From: Rana temporaria
Lineage: Eukaryota > Chordata > Amphibia > Anura > Ranidae
Assembly (NCBI RefSeq): GCF_905171775.1
Contig: NC_053501.1
Location: 21,009,512-21,073,511 of the forward strand
Direction of reading: 5' to 3'
DNA length: 64,000 nt
Within the stretch, counting starts at the first letter, position 1, and each line of letters opens with the position of its first letter. The translations under genes were made by a program, and so were the position numbers. Shown here one piece after another: positions 33,146 to 44,538 of this stretch. The notes under the pieces are model-generated. The model saw only the letters and a program-made list of their open reading frames with translations. It did not search any database and was not told the DNA's origin.

Positions 33146-33269
33146 AGGGGCGTTGCTAGGTGCCAAGCCGGCACCGGGGGGGGGGGGTGCGCGCGGTCGG
33201 TGGAGTGGCGCGGTGCAGGGTGACCTACCTGACACACGTACCCTGACCTACGTGAGTGTGTGTGTCAGT

Positions 33270-33860
33270 ACACACACACTGACATAACCTGTCTACACTG
33301 ACCAGTGACCTGTCTATACTGACCAGTGACCTGTCTACACTGACCAGTGACCTGTCTACACTGACCAGTGACCTGTCTACACTGACCAGTGACCTGTCTA
33401 CACTGACCAGTGACTTGTCTACACTGACTTCAGACACTGACCAGTGACCTCACTACACTGACTTCAGACAATGACCAGTGACCTGACTACACTGACCAGT
33501 GACCTGACTACCCTGACCCAGTGACCTGACTACACTGACCTGTGACCTGACTACACTGACCTGTGACCTGACTACAGTGACCTGTCCTGACTACACTGAC
33601 CTGATTACACTGACCAGTGACCTGTCTACACTGACTTCAGACACTGACTAGACTGACTTCAGACACTGACCAGTGACCTGACCACTGACCTGACTACACT
33701 GACCAGTGACCTGACTACCCTGACCAGTGACCTGACTACCCTGACCAGTGACCTGACTACACTGACCAGTGACCTGACTACACTGACCTGTGACCTGACC
33801 TGTCCTGACTACACTGACCTGTCCTGACTACACTGACCTGTCCTGACTACACTGACCTGT
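33270..33860. repeat. 21-bp minisatellite, CTGACCAGTGACCTGTCTACA
   Basis: About 25-30 degenerate units; regular 21-bp periodicity at 33290-33430, then irregular 10-21-bp units of TGACCTGACTACAC. The 7-residue periodic frame on the minus strand follows from the 21-bp unit. Preceded at 33176-33187 by a G-run. Confidence 0.85.
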
Positions 33861-34887
33861 TGATTACTATTGATTACTTTACATCTATTGGCAGCATCGT
33901 GATACTTTGTTCAAGAATACGATTGTATTTTGATTGAACAAATTGTGAGATTACACGATGTAAGCAGAAATGTGATCACTATTGTACGATCACAAATTAG
34001 GATTGTATCTTTACCATTGATCGATTGCCTCTTGTGTGGCTTTTTGATCTATATTGATATTATCTATCTATAGATAAATTGTTCCCATTTGAATTTTTTT
34101 TTTATAAATATGTGAACAGTTATTGAAGTGTGTATGGCCACCATAAATCATAACATTAAAAAAAAAATCATGACAATGCCAGCTGGGTATAGGATTGTAA
34201 TTATTTGAAAGCGAACAAATCAGTTTAGCCAAGTGTGTGTATGGGGGTTCTCTTACCTGCCAGGCAGGCTGTAGTATCGATCCATGTGAGGAGCTGTCCA
34301 GCACTCAGTTCTCCCAGGTGGTTGGAGTGTCAGGGGTAGACAGTGTGGCACATCTAGACCTCCCCCATCTCATATCCAGAGCCAGCTGTGCCCTCTCGGT
34401 GGGCTGCCCCTGCACTGGCCCTTCCATCAGTTGTGTCTCCAGGGAGCAGCATGCGACTCAGTGCGACAAACTTCTGCAACAGGTGCCTGGGTGCCAGGAG
34501 CGAAATCCTGGATCTGGATGCTGGGAGGGAAGTCCTGGATATGGGAGCAGCAGCAAGTCAAAAGTCTCAGAACCCAGCGGGGATGTCGCATTGCGCGCCG
34601 GGCGGCATTGTAATTCCCGCCTTCTAAGCTTGCGGCGCCTATGATGGATGTCACACGTCCCGCGGTCCCGGATTGGACCAGTGGGACGTCCATCACGCTA
34701 CAGGCTCCAGAAGGCGGGACCTGCTCTGTCAGCGGCGGCGCTCGGAAAAAAATGGTCCCTGCTCGGCGGCACTTGGGGCTAGTAATTGTATACGTCATGG
34801 CCGGGACTCGGGGCTTTTCGGCGACCCATTCGGGGCTCCAGCCTCCCCAGCCCACCCCTAACAATGCCCCTGCCTGGCACAGCTTAA
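33861..34887. other. No gene recognised; GC-rich block before the LINE
   Basis: AT-rich to 34200, then GC-rich 34240-34860 with paired segments (GATGGATGTCACACGTCCC / GGGACGTCCATCAC). Several overlapping frames exist on both strands with no recognisable protein. Probably an unnamed repeat. Confidence 0.35.
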
Positions 34888-35022
34888 AAGGAACCTATTT
34901 AGAAAATAAAAAACAAACCTTGGGGGGCGTGGCTTGGCACGCAATGGAGACGGCAGCTTAATCCGGGAGCTCCGTCGTACCCACAGCCTAAAGCTCGTCT
35001 CTCTGCACAGCTTGACTGCAGG

Positions 35023-36147
35023 ATGCACAGGAGATCATACGGTACTCCACACACGAGATCCCGCCGCTCTTCGGCCACCCCAAAAGGGAGAGATATCGCC
35101 GATATCTTTAAAACCCAGGCCTCTGCTCGAGACAACGCAGCGAGGCCCAAGATGGCGCCGCCACTCACCGAGGAGGACTTCAGCGAGGACTCCCAATCCG
35201 CCATCGAGGACTCGGGTAAGGGCTACTCACGCAACCATAGGCCCCTTACCTACGAGGACATGACCGGAATAGCTGCGGACATCAAGTCCACGTTTTCAGC
35301 AGCCATTACTGACTTGAAGTCAAACCTCATGGTCCTCAATGGGAAGGTGGAAATGGCGGAGGCAGAGGGAAGACGCAGGGATGGGGAGATACGCAGATTG
35401 GAGAAGGTCTCCCATTCATATGCTGAGCATTTTATTGACATTAATAGGCATCTGGAAGACCTTGACAATAGGGGAAGAAGGTGTAATATAAGGGTGCGGG
35501 GGATCCCCGAATCAGTTGAGGCTGATCAAGTACCGCTGGCCCTACAGAGAGTTTTCAACGGCCTACTGGAGAGGCCAGAGGACACCGCTATAGATTTTGT
35601 ACGCGCTCATAGGGCGCTCAGAGCTAAGGGCCCTGATAACCAGCCACCACGTGACATTATCTGTTGCCTTCAGAGTTTTGCTCTGAAGGAGGACATTATG
35701 AGAAAAGCGCGCAGAAATGAACGGATAATTCACAATGGTGAAACGATAATGCTCTTTCAAGATCTATCCCAGATCACTCTGAAAAATTGCAGAGCGCTAC
35801 GCCCTCTTCTCGACAAGCTCAGGGAGAAAGACTTGCATTACACGTGGAGGTTTCCATTTGCTCTCATGGTGAATTACAACGGCAAACAACTTATTTTACG
35901 CTCCCCTTCAGATCTTCCTGATTTTTGCGCTGCCTTGCAACTAGACCTCATTGACCTCCCTGAATGGTACCAGGAATTCCGCCTGACCCCCATGGAAAGG
36001 AGCCCCCTGGCATCCCCGCTGACTTCCCCCGACAACCGGTTCTCCAAGAAGCTGAAGACCTCTCGCAGAGGTGGATCCGTGGCTGGATCATTAACAGGCA
36101 CCCCTAACAACAATCCCCGGTCATCCAGGGCTCTGGAGGAATACTGA
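35023..36147 (+). CDS. ORF1: L1 ORF1p-like RNA-binding protein
   Basis: 374 residues. In L1 elements ORF1p is a trimeric nucleic-acid chaperone that coats the element RNA. Here a basic N-terminus (residues 1-45) and an acidic linker precede a heptad-rich coiled-coil segment (about 82-150), the junction NRGRRCNIRVRGIPES (149-164) that opens the RRM-like domain, and a C-terminal domain with TWRFPFALMVNYNGKQL. No zinc knuckle is seen. The ATG at 35023 lies ~100 bp from the element start, and a second in-frame ATG (residue 44) is possible. It ends in TGA with no disabling lesion. Confidence 0.85.
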   Translation: MHRRSYGTPHTRSRRSSATPKGRDIADIFKTQASARDNAARPKMAPPLTEEDFSEDSQSAIEDSGKGYSRNHRPLTYEDMTGIAADIKSTFSAAITDLKSNLMVLNGKVEMAEAEGRRRDGEIRRLEKVSHSYAEHFIDINRHLEDLDNRGRRCNIRVRGIPESVEADQVPLALQRVFNGLLERPEDTAIDFVRAHRALRAKGPDNQPPRDIICCLQSFALKEDIMRKARRNERIIHNGETIMLFQDLSQITLKNCRALRPLLDKLREKDLHYTWRFPFALMVNYNGKQLILRSPSDLPDFCAALQLDLIDLPEWYQEFRLTPMERSPLASPLTSPDNRFSKKLKTSRRGGSVAGSLTGTPNNNPRSSRALEEY

Positions 36148-37315
36148 ACAAAAGATGCTGCTACATGATAGATCCTGGCTGCCCCCATGACACGACACCC
36201 GTGATTTGTCTCAACCGAAGTCTTTGAGATGCTCTGTTCGGCATGATTTTGCGGTGTGGTGAGATCACCCCCCCCCCCTCTCTTCCAATATGTACGGGAC
36301 AAGGAAACCCAAGTTGCTATAAACTAACATCCCCTGACATTACGCCATCGGCCCCCTTGGACCTTGGGTTCTTGGGGTGGGTTGATGTGGGAGGGGAGGG
36401 GGTTATGGAGGTCTTGCCCCCATGAACATACAGTGAATCTAAGCTGACCTTAAGGTGTTCGCTGTTTACGTTTCCCCAGGTTATGATATCACTGCCATGT
36501 TTGCTCTCTATGATTGGGTAATACGGGGTGTCTAGGGGTGGGAGGTAAGAACTGATCTGAGACTGCCTGAGCAATATCACCCATGAATACCTCACCATCC
36601 CTGTAGGGTATGCCAGGACTAGGTGTTGTTTTTTTTTTTTTTTTTTCCCCTGCCTTTTTCTTTTTATTATTATGTTCTGTTACGTTGATGCTCCCTTCCC
36701 ATAACTTGCTCCTGCTAGCTTTTCCTGCTAGATACCTGCTACCTTTCTACACTAGAATGTGCAGAGTTGACATATATGTTGCACTTATTTAAGAAGAAGA
36801 TTTTATTTTCTGTTTTTTCTCATGGGCTGTGGGTCGACTACTCCGGTTCACAAGACATTTTTTTTTTTTACTAGTTTAATTTCCAGTCTTGTGGCGACCT
36901 CAGCCTTCCCCTAACTGCCTTGACACCCCCCACATAGTGCGTTGGGAGGGACCCCCAGGGGTTCATCGCAACACACTACTTGATATCCTTGAAACCATAT
37001 TAGGTCTATAGGAAGATTACCTACCCTCTTTGCATCTTTCATATCGCTAACAATCTTTAACTCCACTCTTACCCTCCCCCCCTTCCCCTCCCTTCTCCTC
37101 CCTCCTCCTCCATCTTCCCCTGTCTCTCCCCTGTGTGCGGCTCCAGTCCTGTTGTCTCCCTGCTTTATCTGATGCCCAGTCTCAACCCTAGTGAGGCGCA
37201 CAGATATTTGACAAAATTTACTGCTTTGAAGCTAACGCTTGTTTTTTTCCTGATTAGTTCAGTGCTCGATCTCTACCTCCTGCAGCAACCTTCCATCTCT
37301 CTCTGCATCAACAAG
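36148..37315 (+). other. Long spacer between L1 ORF1 and ORF2
   Basis: About 1.17 kb separates the two frames, far longer than in mammalian L1. It holds a T-run (36627-36646), a C-run (36268-36276) and pyrimidine-rich CCCTCCCTTCTCC tracts just before ORF2. An upstream in-frame extension of ORF2 reaches 37133 but has no domain similarity. It may serve ORF2 translation or hold an internal promoter (guess). Confidence 0.6.
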
Positions 37316-40300
37316 ATGGCATACTCATCTCTCGGCCAGAACCCTACGGTGATCTCTCACAATGTGAGAGGACTGAACACCCCTGAAAAACGGACAACCC
37401 TCCTGAGGGAGCTCAGGAAAGGTAAGCCGAAATTTGTTTTCCTACAGGAAACACATTTTAAAACCGCTCAGGTGCCGAGGCTCACTGACTCCTACTTCCC
37501 TGAGGCGTATCACGCCACGAATAGCCTAGCAAAAACAAAGGGCGTTTCCATACTGATCAGTAAACATGCTTCCTTTGACATTACCGACAGACTCCTAGAC
37601 CCGGAGGGAAGATTTATCTTTCTGAAGGGGACATGTAATGGGGTACCTCTCACGTTGGCCAACGTGTATTTCCCTAATTCCTCTCATCTTACATTCTGCA
37701 GAAACGCACTATCTATGCTCCAGGGTTTTGGCTCTGGGTGTATAATCTTAGGTGGAGATTTCAATATACCATTGAACCCTCTAGCAGACACCTCGACAGG
37801 CAAATCCTCCATTACATATAGGATACTTAAAAGTATTAAGTCCATGTTGGGGTCTATGCAACTGATAGACTCCTGGCGCTTTACCCACCCCGAAGGAAAG
37901 GACTATACGTTTTACTCTGTTCCCCACAATCGCCATGCCAGAATAGATTATATTTTTACAACTCAGAGAGATCTTCATCTGGTAACAGGGGCACACATAG
38001 GCATCCAGACTATATCAGACCATGCCCCAACCTCACTGTCCCTCAATCTACACAAGCCGCCTCCTAAATCCAACTCTTGGAGACTTAACTCGTCCCTGTT
38101 GACAGACACACTATTGCTCCCTGACATTACCATCTTTCTAAAAGAATTCTTTGAACGTAATAACACCCCGGGCATGGACCCCCTGACTATCTGGGAAGCC
38201 CATAAATGTACAGTAAGGGGGGAACTCATTAGAATGGGGTCACAACGCAAACGAGAAAGGGAAAAAACCATCAAACTCCTTTCAGATAAGATTCATAACC
38301 TTGAGACGCTTCACAAACAGTCCCTTTCGGAAAGGTCAGCAAGCACATTACTGAACGCTAGGAAGGACCTTCAACAGCTCCTTGACTCTAAAGCTAAACG
38401 CCTTCTGTTCTTTAAAAAGAAGGTATATTACGAGCACGGCGACAAGTCAGGCAGTTTTTTGGCTAGGGCCTTGAAAGACGCCAGTTCAGCACACAACATT
38501 ATGGGTATAAGGAATAAATCAGGTTCCCTAGATGTGACCACTGACAAAATAGCCCAACATTTTCACGAATTTTATTCTAACCTATATAACCTTCCTGCTC
38601 AAGGAAATCCTGTCAACCCCTTTAAAACTAGAAGTCAGGAGATTAGAGATTACCTGACAGAATCCGGGCTCCCCTCCCTACCGGAGGACGTAGTCTGTCA
38701 ACTAGAATTGCCTATAGAAAACTCAGAATTGCAGTCAGTTATTAAAGATCTCAAAACTGGGAAAAGTCCAGGCCCAGACGGCTTTACTTCCATTTATTAT
38801 AAAACCTTTACAGAAATCCTTGTCGACCCCCTGAGAAAGGCCCTAAATTCGTTGGCATCCCCCAGGGACGTGCCCCCTACATTCCTCTCAGCCCACGTAG
38901 CTGTCATGCCAAAACCCAATAAAGATCCCGAAAGCTGTGCTAGCTATAGGCCGATTTCACTCCTTAACCTAGACGTTAAGTTGTTGGCAAAAATTCTGGC
39001 CAATAGACTACGTCCCCTTCTACATGATATCATAGGCCCGAGCCAAGCTGGCTTCATGCCGGGCATGGAGTCCAGGGACAATGTCATTAAGGCACTCAAT
39101 TTAATATATGCGGCACGCACCCAGAAAATCGAAGGCCTTCTCCTGTCCACCGACGCGGAGAAGGCCTTCGATAGGATCGCCTGGGATTACATGATGGACA
39201 CCTGTCAGCACATAGGTCTGGGGTTCCACATGAGATCCTGGATAGCCGCTCTGTACAAAAACCCTTCAGCCCGAATCAAGATTAACGGCTCCTTATCGGA
39301 AGCAGTCCAAATACATAATGGCACCAGGCAGGGATGCCCCCTCTCACCCCTCCTCTTCATCCTCTCCCTAGAACCTTTCATTAGAAGAATCATCGCCGAG
39401 AAAACGATACAAGGTTTCTCGTTGGCGAACAGGGAGTATAAGATCGCGGCATATGCCGACGATTTGCTCTTTTTCCTGACGGAGCCCCAGAAATCCCTAC
39501 CATCTCTCATGCAGGAATTCACACTATTCGGCTACATGTCCAATTTTAAGATTAATTTTTCGAAATCGGAAGCACTAAACATAACCTTACCAGACCGATC
39601 TGTAGAGACACTCAAGACTATATGCCCCTTTAGATGGGAAACATCCGCCCTTAGGTATTTGGGAATATGGCTAACATCAGACATTTCCCAAATCTATACT
39701 CGCAATTTCCCCCCCCTTCTTACAGCAATTGACAGAGATCTAAAGTTGTGGAATGCCCGCAACTTCTCATGGTTCGGGAGGGCAGCTATTTGCAAAATGG
39801 TGATCCTGCCAAAACTTTTATACTTGTTCCGCAACCTACCGGTCAGGATTCCCCTACAATTCTTTAAACTGATCTCTGCAATACAACAAAGATTCATCTG
39901 GGCCCACAAACCCCCGAGAATTAAAGCCACACTACTGACACTTCCTAAACATAGGGGGGGAATGGGTACTCCCGATTTCAAAAACTATTATTTTGCGGCA
40001 CACGTAACGAGGATAATAGATTGGCACTGCCACCGCAATCTTAAAGACTGGATACAAATTGAGGATGACCTTTGCCCCATTCCCTTACACTTCTCTCCCT
40101 GGATGCCATGGGCCAGCTATCCTACATCTCTAAAGACACACCCACTGTTGGGGACCACGTTGAGAGTTTTCCACAGGGTGGCCGGGAGAACGAACATATC
40201 AACCTCACTGAGCCCACTGACTCCCTTGTGGAACAACCCTGATTTCCCCCCGGGGATAGAGAACAGCTTTCTCCGCACCCCTGACACAGCTAGACCCATA

Positions 40301-41155
40301 CTTGCCTTAGACTGTTTCCGAACCGGTCTGTTCCGGGATTTTGGGGACCTCAAGGTAGCCCTTAATAGATCTGGCCTCCCCTTGTGGACATACTTCCAAG
40401 TAAGGAGCTACCTGAACCATACGACTAGAAGACCAAATTTTAATAGGCAGCCCACGGAGTTGGAGTCGGTGTGCCTGGCAGGTGTACCTGTACAAAAATC
40501 TACCTCAATTGCATACGCTTGGCTCAGAGATCAACCGGTAAAGGGTGATGACAGATTCAGAGAGAGATGGTCGCAAGCTCTGGATATCCCGATTTCAGGG
40601 CCCCAGTGGAAGAGATCTTGCACCTTTGCACATAAATGCTCCCTGAGCACCAGAACACAAGAAACCGCCTACAAACTACTCACCCACTGGTACGCCACCC
40701 CGGTGAAGCTACACTCATGGTTCCCACAAACGCCTGACACGTGCTGGAGGTGCAATGCAGAAAGGGGTACCCTGATCCACATATGGTGGCAATGCCCGCT
40801 AATTGCTCCGTACTGGCAAACAGTATGCGACACTATCAGATTGATCACAGAAACTAGGCTCAAACTCGACGCCGCCTGCTGCCTTCTACACATTTCCAAC
40901 ATGTCCTTTCGGAGTTACAAAAACTCACTATCCAAACACCTCCTAAATGCGGCCAAGGCCCTTATACCCTTGTTTTGGAAATCGTCCCGGGTCCCCTCGG
41001 TACGGGAATGGCTGTCCAGAGTAAAAGAATTCTATGACATGGAAGAAACAATAGCCCAAGCATATGAACGCACCGAGAAGTTTTTCCACACCTGGTCACC
41101 TTGGGTTCAATTTAAATGCTCTGCAGATTATGATAGATTGGTAGCGGTGCCCTGA
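37316..41155 (+). CDS. ORF2: L1 ORF2p-like endonuclease / reverse transcriptase
   Basis: 1279 residues from ATG 37316; the open frame extends to 37133, but the endonuclease domain begins right after 37316, so that start is preferred. Endonuclease motifs: SHNVRGLN, QETHF (Glu 45), GGDFN (Asp 148), SDHAP (Asp 235, His 236). Reverse transcriptase: SPGPDGF, YRPISLLNLDVKLLAKILANR (from 544), QAGFMPGMESRDN, DAEKAFDRIAWDY, GTRQGCPLSPLLF and the catalytic YADD (713-716). A C-terminal CCHC knuckle follows (C1143, C1146, H1155, C1160). It nicks target DNA and copies the element RNA in place. No stop or frameshift. Motif style is closer to L1 than to Tx1. Confidence 0.93.
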   Translation: MAYSSLGQNPTVISHNVRGLNTPEKRTTLLRELRKGKPKFVFLQETHFKTAQVPRLTDSYFPEAYHATNSLAKTKGVSILISKHASFDITDRLLDPEGRFIFLKGTCNGVPLTLANVYFPNSSHLTFCRNALSMLQGFGSGCIILGGDFNIPLNPLADTSTGKSSITYRILKSIKSMLGSMQLIDSWRFTHPEGKDYTFYSVPHNRHARIDYIFTTQRDLHLVTGAHIGIQTISDHAPTSLSLNLHKPPPKSNSWRLNSSLLTDTLLLPDITIFLKEFFERNNTPGMDPLTIWEAHKCTVRGELIRMGSQRKREREKTIKLLSDKIHNLETLHKQSLSERSASTLLNARKDLQQLLDSKAKRLLFFKKKVYYEHGDKSGSFLARALKDASSAHNIMGIRNKSGSLDVTTDKIAQHFHEFYSNLYNLPAQGNPVNPFKTRSQEIRDYLTESGLPSLPEDVVCQLELPIENSELQSVIKDLKTGKSPGPDGFTSIYYKTFTEILVDPLRKALNSLASPRDVPPTFLSAHVAVMPKPNKDPESCASYRPISLLNLDVKLLAKILANRLRPLLHDIIGPSQAGFMPGMESRDNVIKALNLIYAARTQKIEGLLLSTDAEKAFDRIAWDYMMDTCQHIGLGFHMRSWIAALYKNPSARIKINGSLSEAVQIHNGTRQGCPLSPLLFILSLEPFIRRIIAEKTIQGFSLANREYKIAAYADDLLFFLTEPQKSLPSLMQEFTLFGYMSNFKINFSKSEALNITLPDRSVETLKTICPFRWETSALRYLGIWLTSDISQIYTRNFPPLLTAIDRDLKLWNARNFSWFGRAAICKMVILPKLLYLFRNLPVRIPLQFFKLISAIQQRFIWAHKPPRIKATLLTLPKHRGGMGTPDFKNYYFAAHVTRIIDWHCHRNLKDWIQIEDDLCPIPLHFSPWMPWASYPTSLKTHPLLGTTLRVFHRVAGRTNISTSLSPLTPLWNNPDFPPGIENSFLRTPDTARPILALDCFRTGLFRDFGDLKVALNRSGLPLWTYFQVRSYLNHTTRRPNFNRQPTELESVCLAGVPVQKSTSIAYAWLRDQPVKGDDRFRERWSQALDIPISGPQWKRSCTFAHKCSLSTRTQETAYKLLTHWYATPVKLHSWFPQTPDTCWRCNAERGTLIHIWWQCPLIAPYWQTVCDTIRLITETRLKLDAACCLLHISNMSFRSYKNSLSKHLLNAAKALIPLFWKSSRVPSVREWLSRVKEFYDMEETIAQAYERTEKFFHTWSPWVQFKCSADYDRLVAVP

Positions 41156-41845
41156 TGACAGGGTCCGGGGCACCTCTGTGGACATGCTGTGATCGTTGGG
41201 CGCAGGCCTGGGGCTGCTACTTGTCTCACTTCCCTAATGTGTCCCCCACTCCCCTCCCTCCCCTCCTTCTTCTCGCTCCTTCTAACCCCTTTTTCTCCTT
41301 TCCTACTGAACTTTTACTTATAGAAATTTCATACAATACGACGAACTTATTCAGAATGTTAATTTTGAGGTTACATGATGTATATTTCATAGGGTACTAT
41401 TGACACTATGCCTTTGATCCTCACTGATCGCCTTTTTCTTTCCCTTCTGAACAGACGCAATGAGGTACTGTACATGCATCAGACATTGCAATGTTTACTG
41501 GAATGTTTAAAGTTCTGTATTACGCTTATATTGGGAGCTGTGCCTCCCACTGTTGCTCGTCTAATTTATCTTTCAATAAACTGGATGTTATAAAAAAAAA
41601 AAAAAAAACCTTTACAACCCCTTTAAGGGGCAACTGGTCTGTAGGAGAAACATTCTGTGAGATCTTTGCCAGGTTTGAGGTGAAAAGATGGCCATAGATT
41701 ATGCAAGTTTCCCAGAAATCATACCTGGAAGGGGCGCAGCAAAGTGCCAGGGGGTCATTGTCCCATAGGAACTCCATACGCGCTCTCAATAACATATGTA
41801 GGGAATACTTCAGTGAGGGCCAACAGTTGCCAAAATAATCACACT

Positions 41846-42566
41846 GGGCCATATTCTTAAATAAAGTAGGCGGGCGGCGCGTAAGCCATTTACACTCCGC
41901 CGCCCCAACCTACAGGAGCAAGTGCTGTATTCCCCAAACACTTGCTCCGTAGTTTGGGGCAGCGGAGTGTAATTGGCCCGGCGTATCCCCGCGTATATCC
42001 AAAGGGGCGGCTTCTATTTAAATTACGCGCCCCCGATTCTAACGAACTGCGCATGCGCCGGGCTTAAAATAGCCCAATGCGCATGCTCCAGTTCTCGGCG
42101 TAAAACGTCAATGACGCCGACGTGTGCGTCATTGACGTAAAGTCGTATTCAAGAACGACTTAGTAAAACGACGTACCCGACGGATAAACACGACGCGGAC
42201 CCGACGCCATACTTAACATGGCCTACGTGGGACTGGCGTAAGGTTACCCCTCATATAGCAGGGGTAACCTTACGCCTACGCAAACGACGTAAGCGACGGT
42301 TACGCAACGCAAATTTGTTCGGGAATCGGCGTATCAGGCTCATTTGCATAAACAAATGAGACCTGAACGTAAACGCCACCTAGCGGCCGGCGGAGTAATT
42401 ACATTTAAGATCCGACAGTGTAAGTGACTTACACATGTCAGATCTTCAGCGTATCTATGCGAAAATGATTCTAAGAATCACTCGCATAGATACACTGGCC
42501 AAAAAAGAGAGATACGATGGATTATCCTGAGATACTCCATCGTAACTTTACTCAGAATATGGCCCT
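41846..42566. mobile_element. ~720-bp family G MITE
   Basis: Ends GGGCCATATTCTTAA and CTCAGAATATGGCCCT; CTG directly precedes GGCC on the left and follows CCCT on the right. Its right 200 bp is almost identical to 19404-19605. Interior GCGGAGTGTAA and ACTTACGCAAACG-like words are family features. Confidence 0.8.
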
Positions 42567-43834
42567 CTGCAAATATGATGTCACGGCCACTCCACACAAA
42601 GTGTATTCAGTCACCATTACCACAAGTAATCCCTGGCTGTGCAAACGGTCATGAATAGCTACGGCTGCCAACAGCCTGTCATTGCAGTTTAATAGGCTCG
42701 GCGACTGCAGCTAACTACACAGGACTGTCAATCCCAGCTGCAGGAATCAGTAGATTCTTCATGCTTGAATTTACAGAGTAGCAAAATGCCCATGCACTTG
42801 TCATTATCCAATGGGGTTTTGCATTCCCATAGACTTGTACAGGAATTCAAAACCTGTTTGAGGCAAACAAAAACTTTCCAACATAAGCGCTAAAGGTTTG
42901 TATTTTCTCTCTAATACAGCAGCGCTGATCATTTGTGGAACCATGGAACCCATTATGTCGTTTTTTAATACACGAGTATCTCTTTCATCATGTTTACTAG
43001 TCCCCCGAAGAGAAAACCAAAAATACATAAAAATAAACATTTCTTCCCTAGAAGAGTCTCCAAAATCCATCTATCTTCTACAACACACTGGCCAGTGTAT
43101 CCTAATCACTCCACAAAATAAAGTTTCATTGTGGCTTTGTTTCGGAGGAGTATTGTTAGTGTAGTCATAAGGACTATAATATCAATTGATGGTGAACATT
43201 GCCCACTTGTCCAAAAAAAAAAAAACTTGTAGGGTTAATAATGGCCTAGTGTCATATACTACACTTTATGTGTTGCATTAATTATAATCATTACGTGTAT
43301 GCGAATGTCTAGTTATCTTTCTTAATGACATATTACAAAAAGGGGGCCTCTCAGCACATATCTATTATTTAATCAAAATTTAACATTCATTGGCACTTGC
43401 GCCCTACAAGGCTGTGTTTATTTTCTATTTGTACGGTAGAGTAGATCCTCCCGAAGAGAATGAGGGACCATGGTCCACGGCGGTGTGAATTACTGTCATA
43501 GCTTGTGACATCTGCAGCTATTAATATCCGAGACTGCTAATATATGTTATTATGCGATGCTGGCCTGTATACTTTGCTCTCCAGAGTAGCAATCCTTTCA
43601 CAAATAAGCAACGGACTGACTTAATTGTACAAGGGCTGCTGTTTGAAAGAGTCTGTATGTGCTATCATTGAGATATTTGTTTTGTAGTTCAGACATAAAT
43701 GCTAGGATTTTTATTGTAGTTCTGTTTCTTTTATCAAAGCTGTCCTTATACAACAAACATAGGGGCAAATGATTCGTTTCTAGGTTGGTAGTACCATAGA
43801 AAAAAAAAACCTTATGACCTCTATAAGTCACATT
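42567..43834. other. Unique-looking stretch, candidate non-coding elements
   Basis: 42570-42800 (GGTCATGAATAGCTACGG) and 43340-43580 (CAGCTATTAATATCCGAG) are repeat-poor with mixed composition. An A-run lies at 43213-43225. No coding frame recognised. Confidence 0.25.
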
Positions 43835-44538
43835 GGGCCAGATTCACAGAGAATTCCGTTACGCAGCGGCGGCGTAACGTATTCCATTTACGTTACACCG
43901 CCGCAAGTTTACAGCGTAAGTGCCTGATTCACAAAGCACTTACCTGTAAACTTGCGGCGGTGTAACGTAAATCCGCTCGGCGCAAGCCCGCCTAATTTAA
44001 ATTAGGCGCGTTCCCGCGCCGAACGTACTGCGCATGCTCCGTCGGGAAAATTACCCGACGTGCATTGCGCTAAATGATGTCGCAAGGACGTCATTGCTTT
44101 CGACGTTAGCGTAAATGGCGTCCAGCGCCATTCATGGACGACTTACGCAAACGACGTGAAATTTCAAATTTCGATGCGGGAACGACGGCCATACTTAACA
44201 TTGGCTAGTCCACCTAGAGGGCACCCTTAGTTTTGCGCCGCGTATCTCTACGGAAACGACGTACATTTAGAGCGACGGGCAAAGCGGACGTTCGTGAATC
44301 GGCGTAAGTAGTCATTTGCATATTCTACGCCGACCGCAATGGAATCGCCACCTAGCGGCCGGCCTAGAATTGCAGCCTAAGATCCGACGGTGTAAGTCAA
44401 TTACACCTGTTGGATCTTAGGGCTATCTATGCGTAACCTGATTCTATGAATCAGGCGCATAGATACGACAATCGTATCTCAGAGATACAACGGCGTATCA
44501 GAAGATACGCCGTTGTATCTCTTTTGTGAATCTGCCCT
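43835..44538. mobile_element. ~704-bp family G MITE
   Basis: Ends GGGCCAGATTCACAGAG and TTGTGAATCTGCCCT; ATTG appears on both sides. Contains CGTTACACCGCCGCAAGTTT and its inverse, and TTAGGCTGCAATTC-type words. Well-preserved copy. Confidence 0.8.

Larger units (their letters stand above)
34922..41608 (+). mobile_element. Full-length L1-type LINE retrotransposon, both ORFs open
   Basis: Starts with a G-run and GGCGTGGCTTGGCACG, has two open frames (35023-36147, 37316-41155) and ends in TTTCAATAAACTGGATGTTA plus a 17-base A-tail. AAACCTT precedes the 5' end and follows the A-tail, giving a short target duplication. It lies inside a TTAA-flanked fragment (TTAA at 34884 and 41623), which reads continuously without it (AAAACAAACC-TTTACAACCCC). 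Length ~6.7 kb. Intact frames and an A-tail indicate a young copy that could still be competent; this is not proven. Confidence 0.9.

Noticed and set aside
33225..33437. Seven-residue periodic protein
   Set aside because: Direct result of a 21-bp minisatellite.
34237..34961. Overlapping frames before the LINE as a gene
   Set aside because: Frames on both strands in a GC-rich repeat-like block; no recognisable protein or splice pattern.
37133..37315. N-terminal extension of L1 ORF2
   Set aside because: 61 hydrophobic residues with no family similarity before the endonuclease start; the ATG at 37316 fits the family better.
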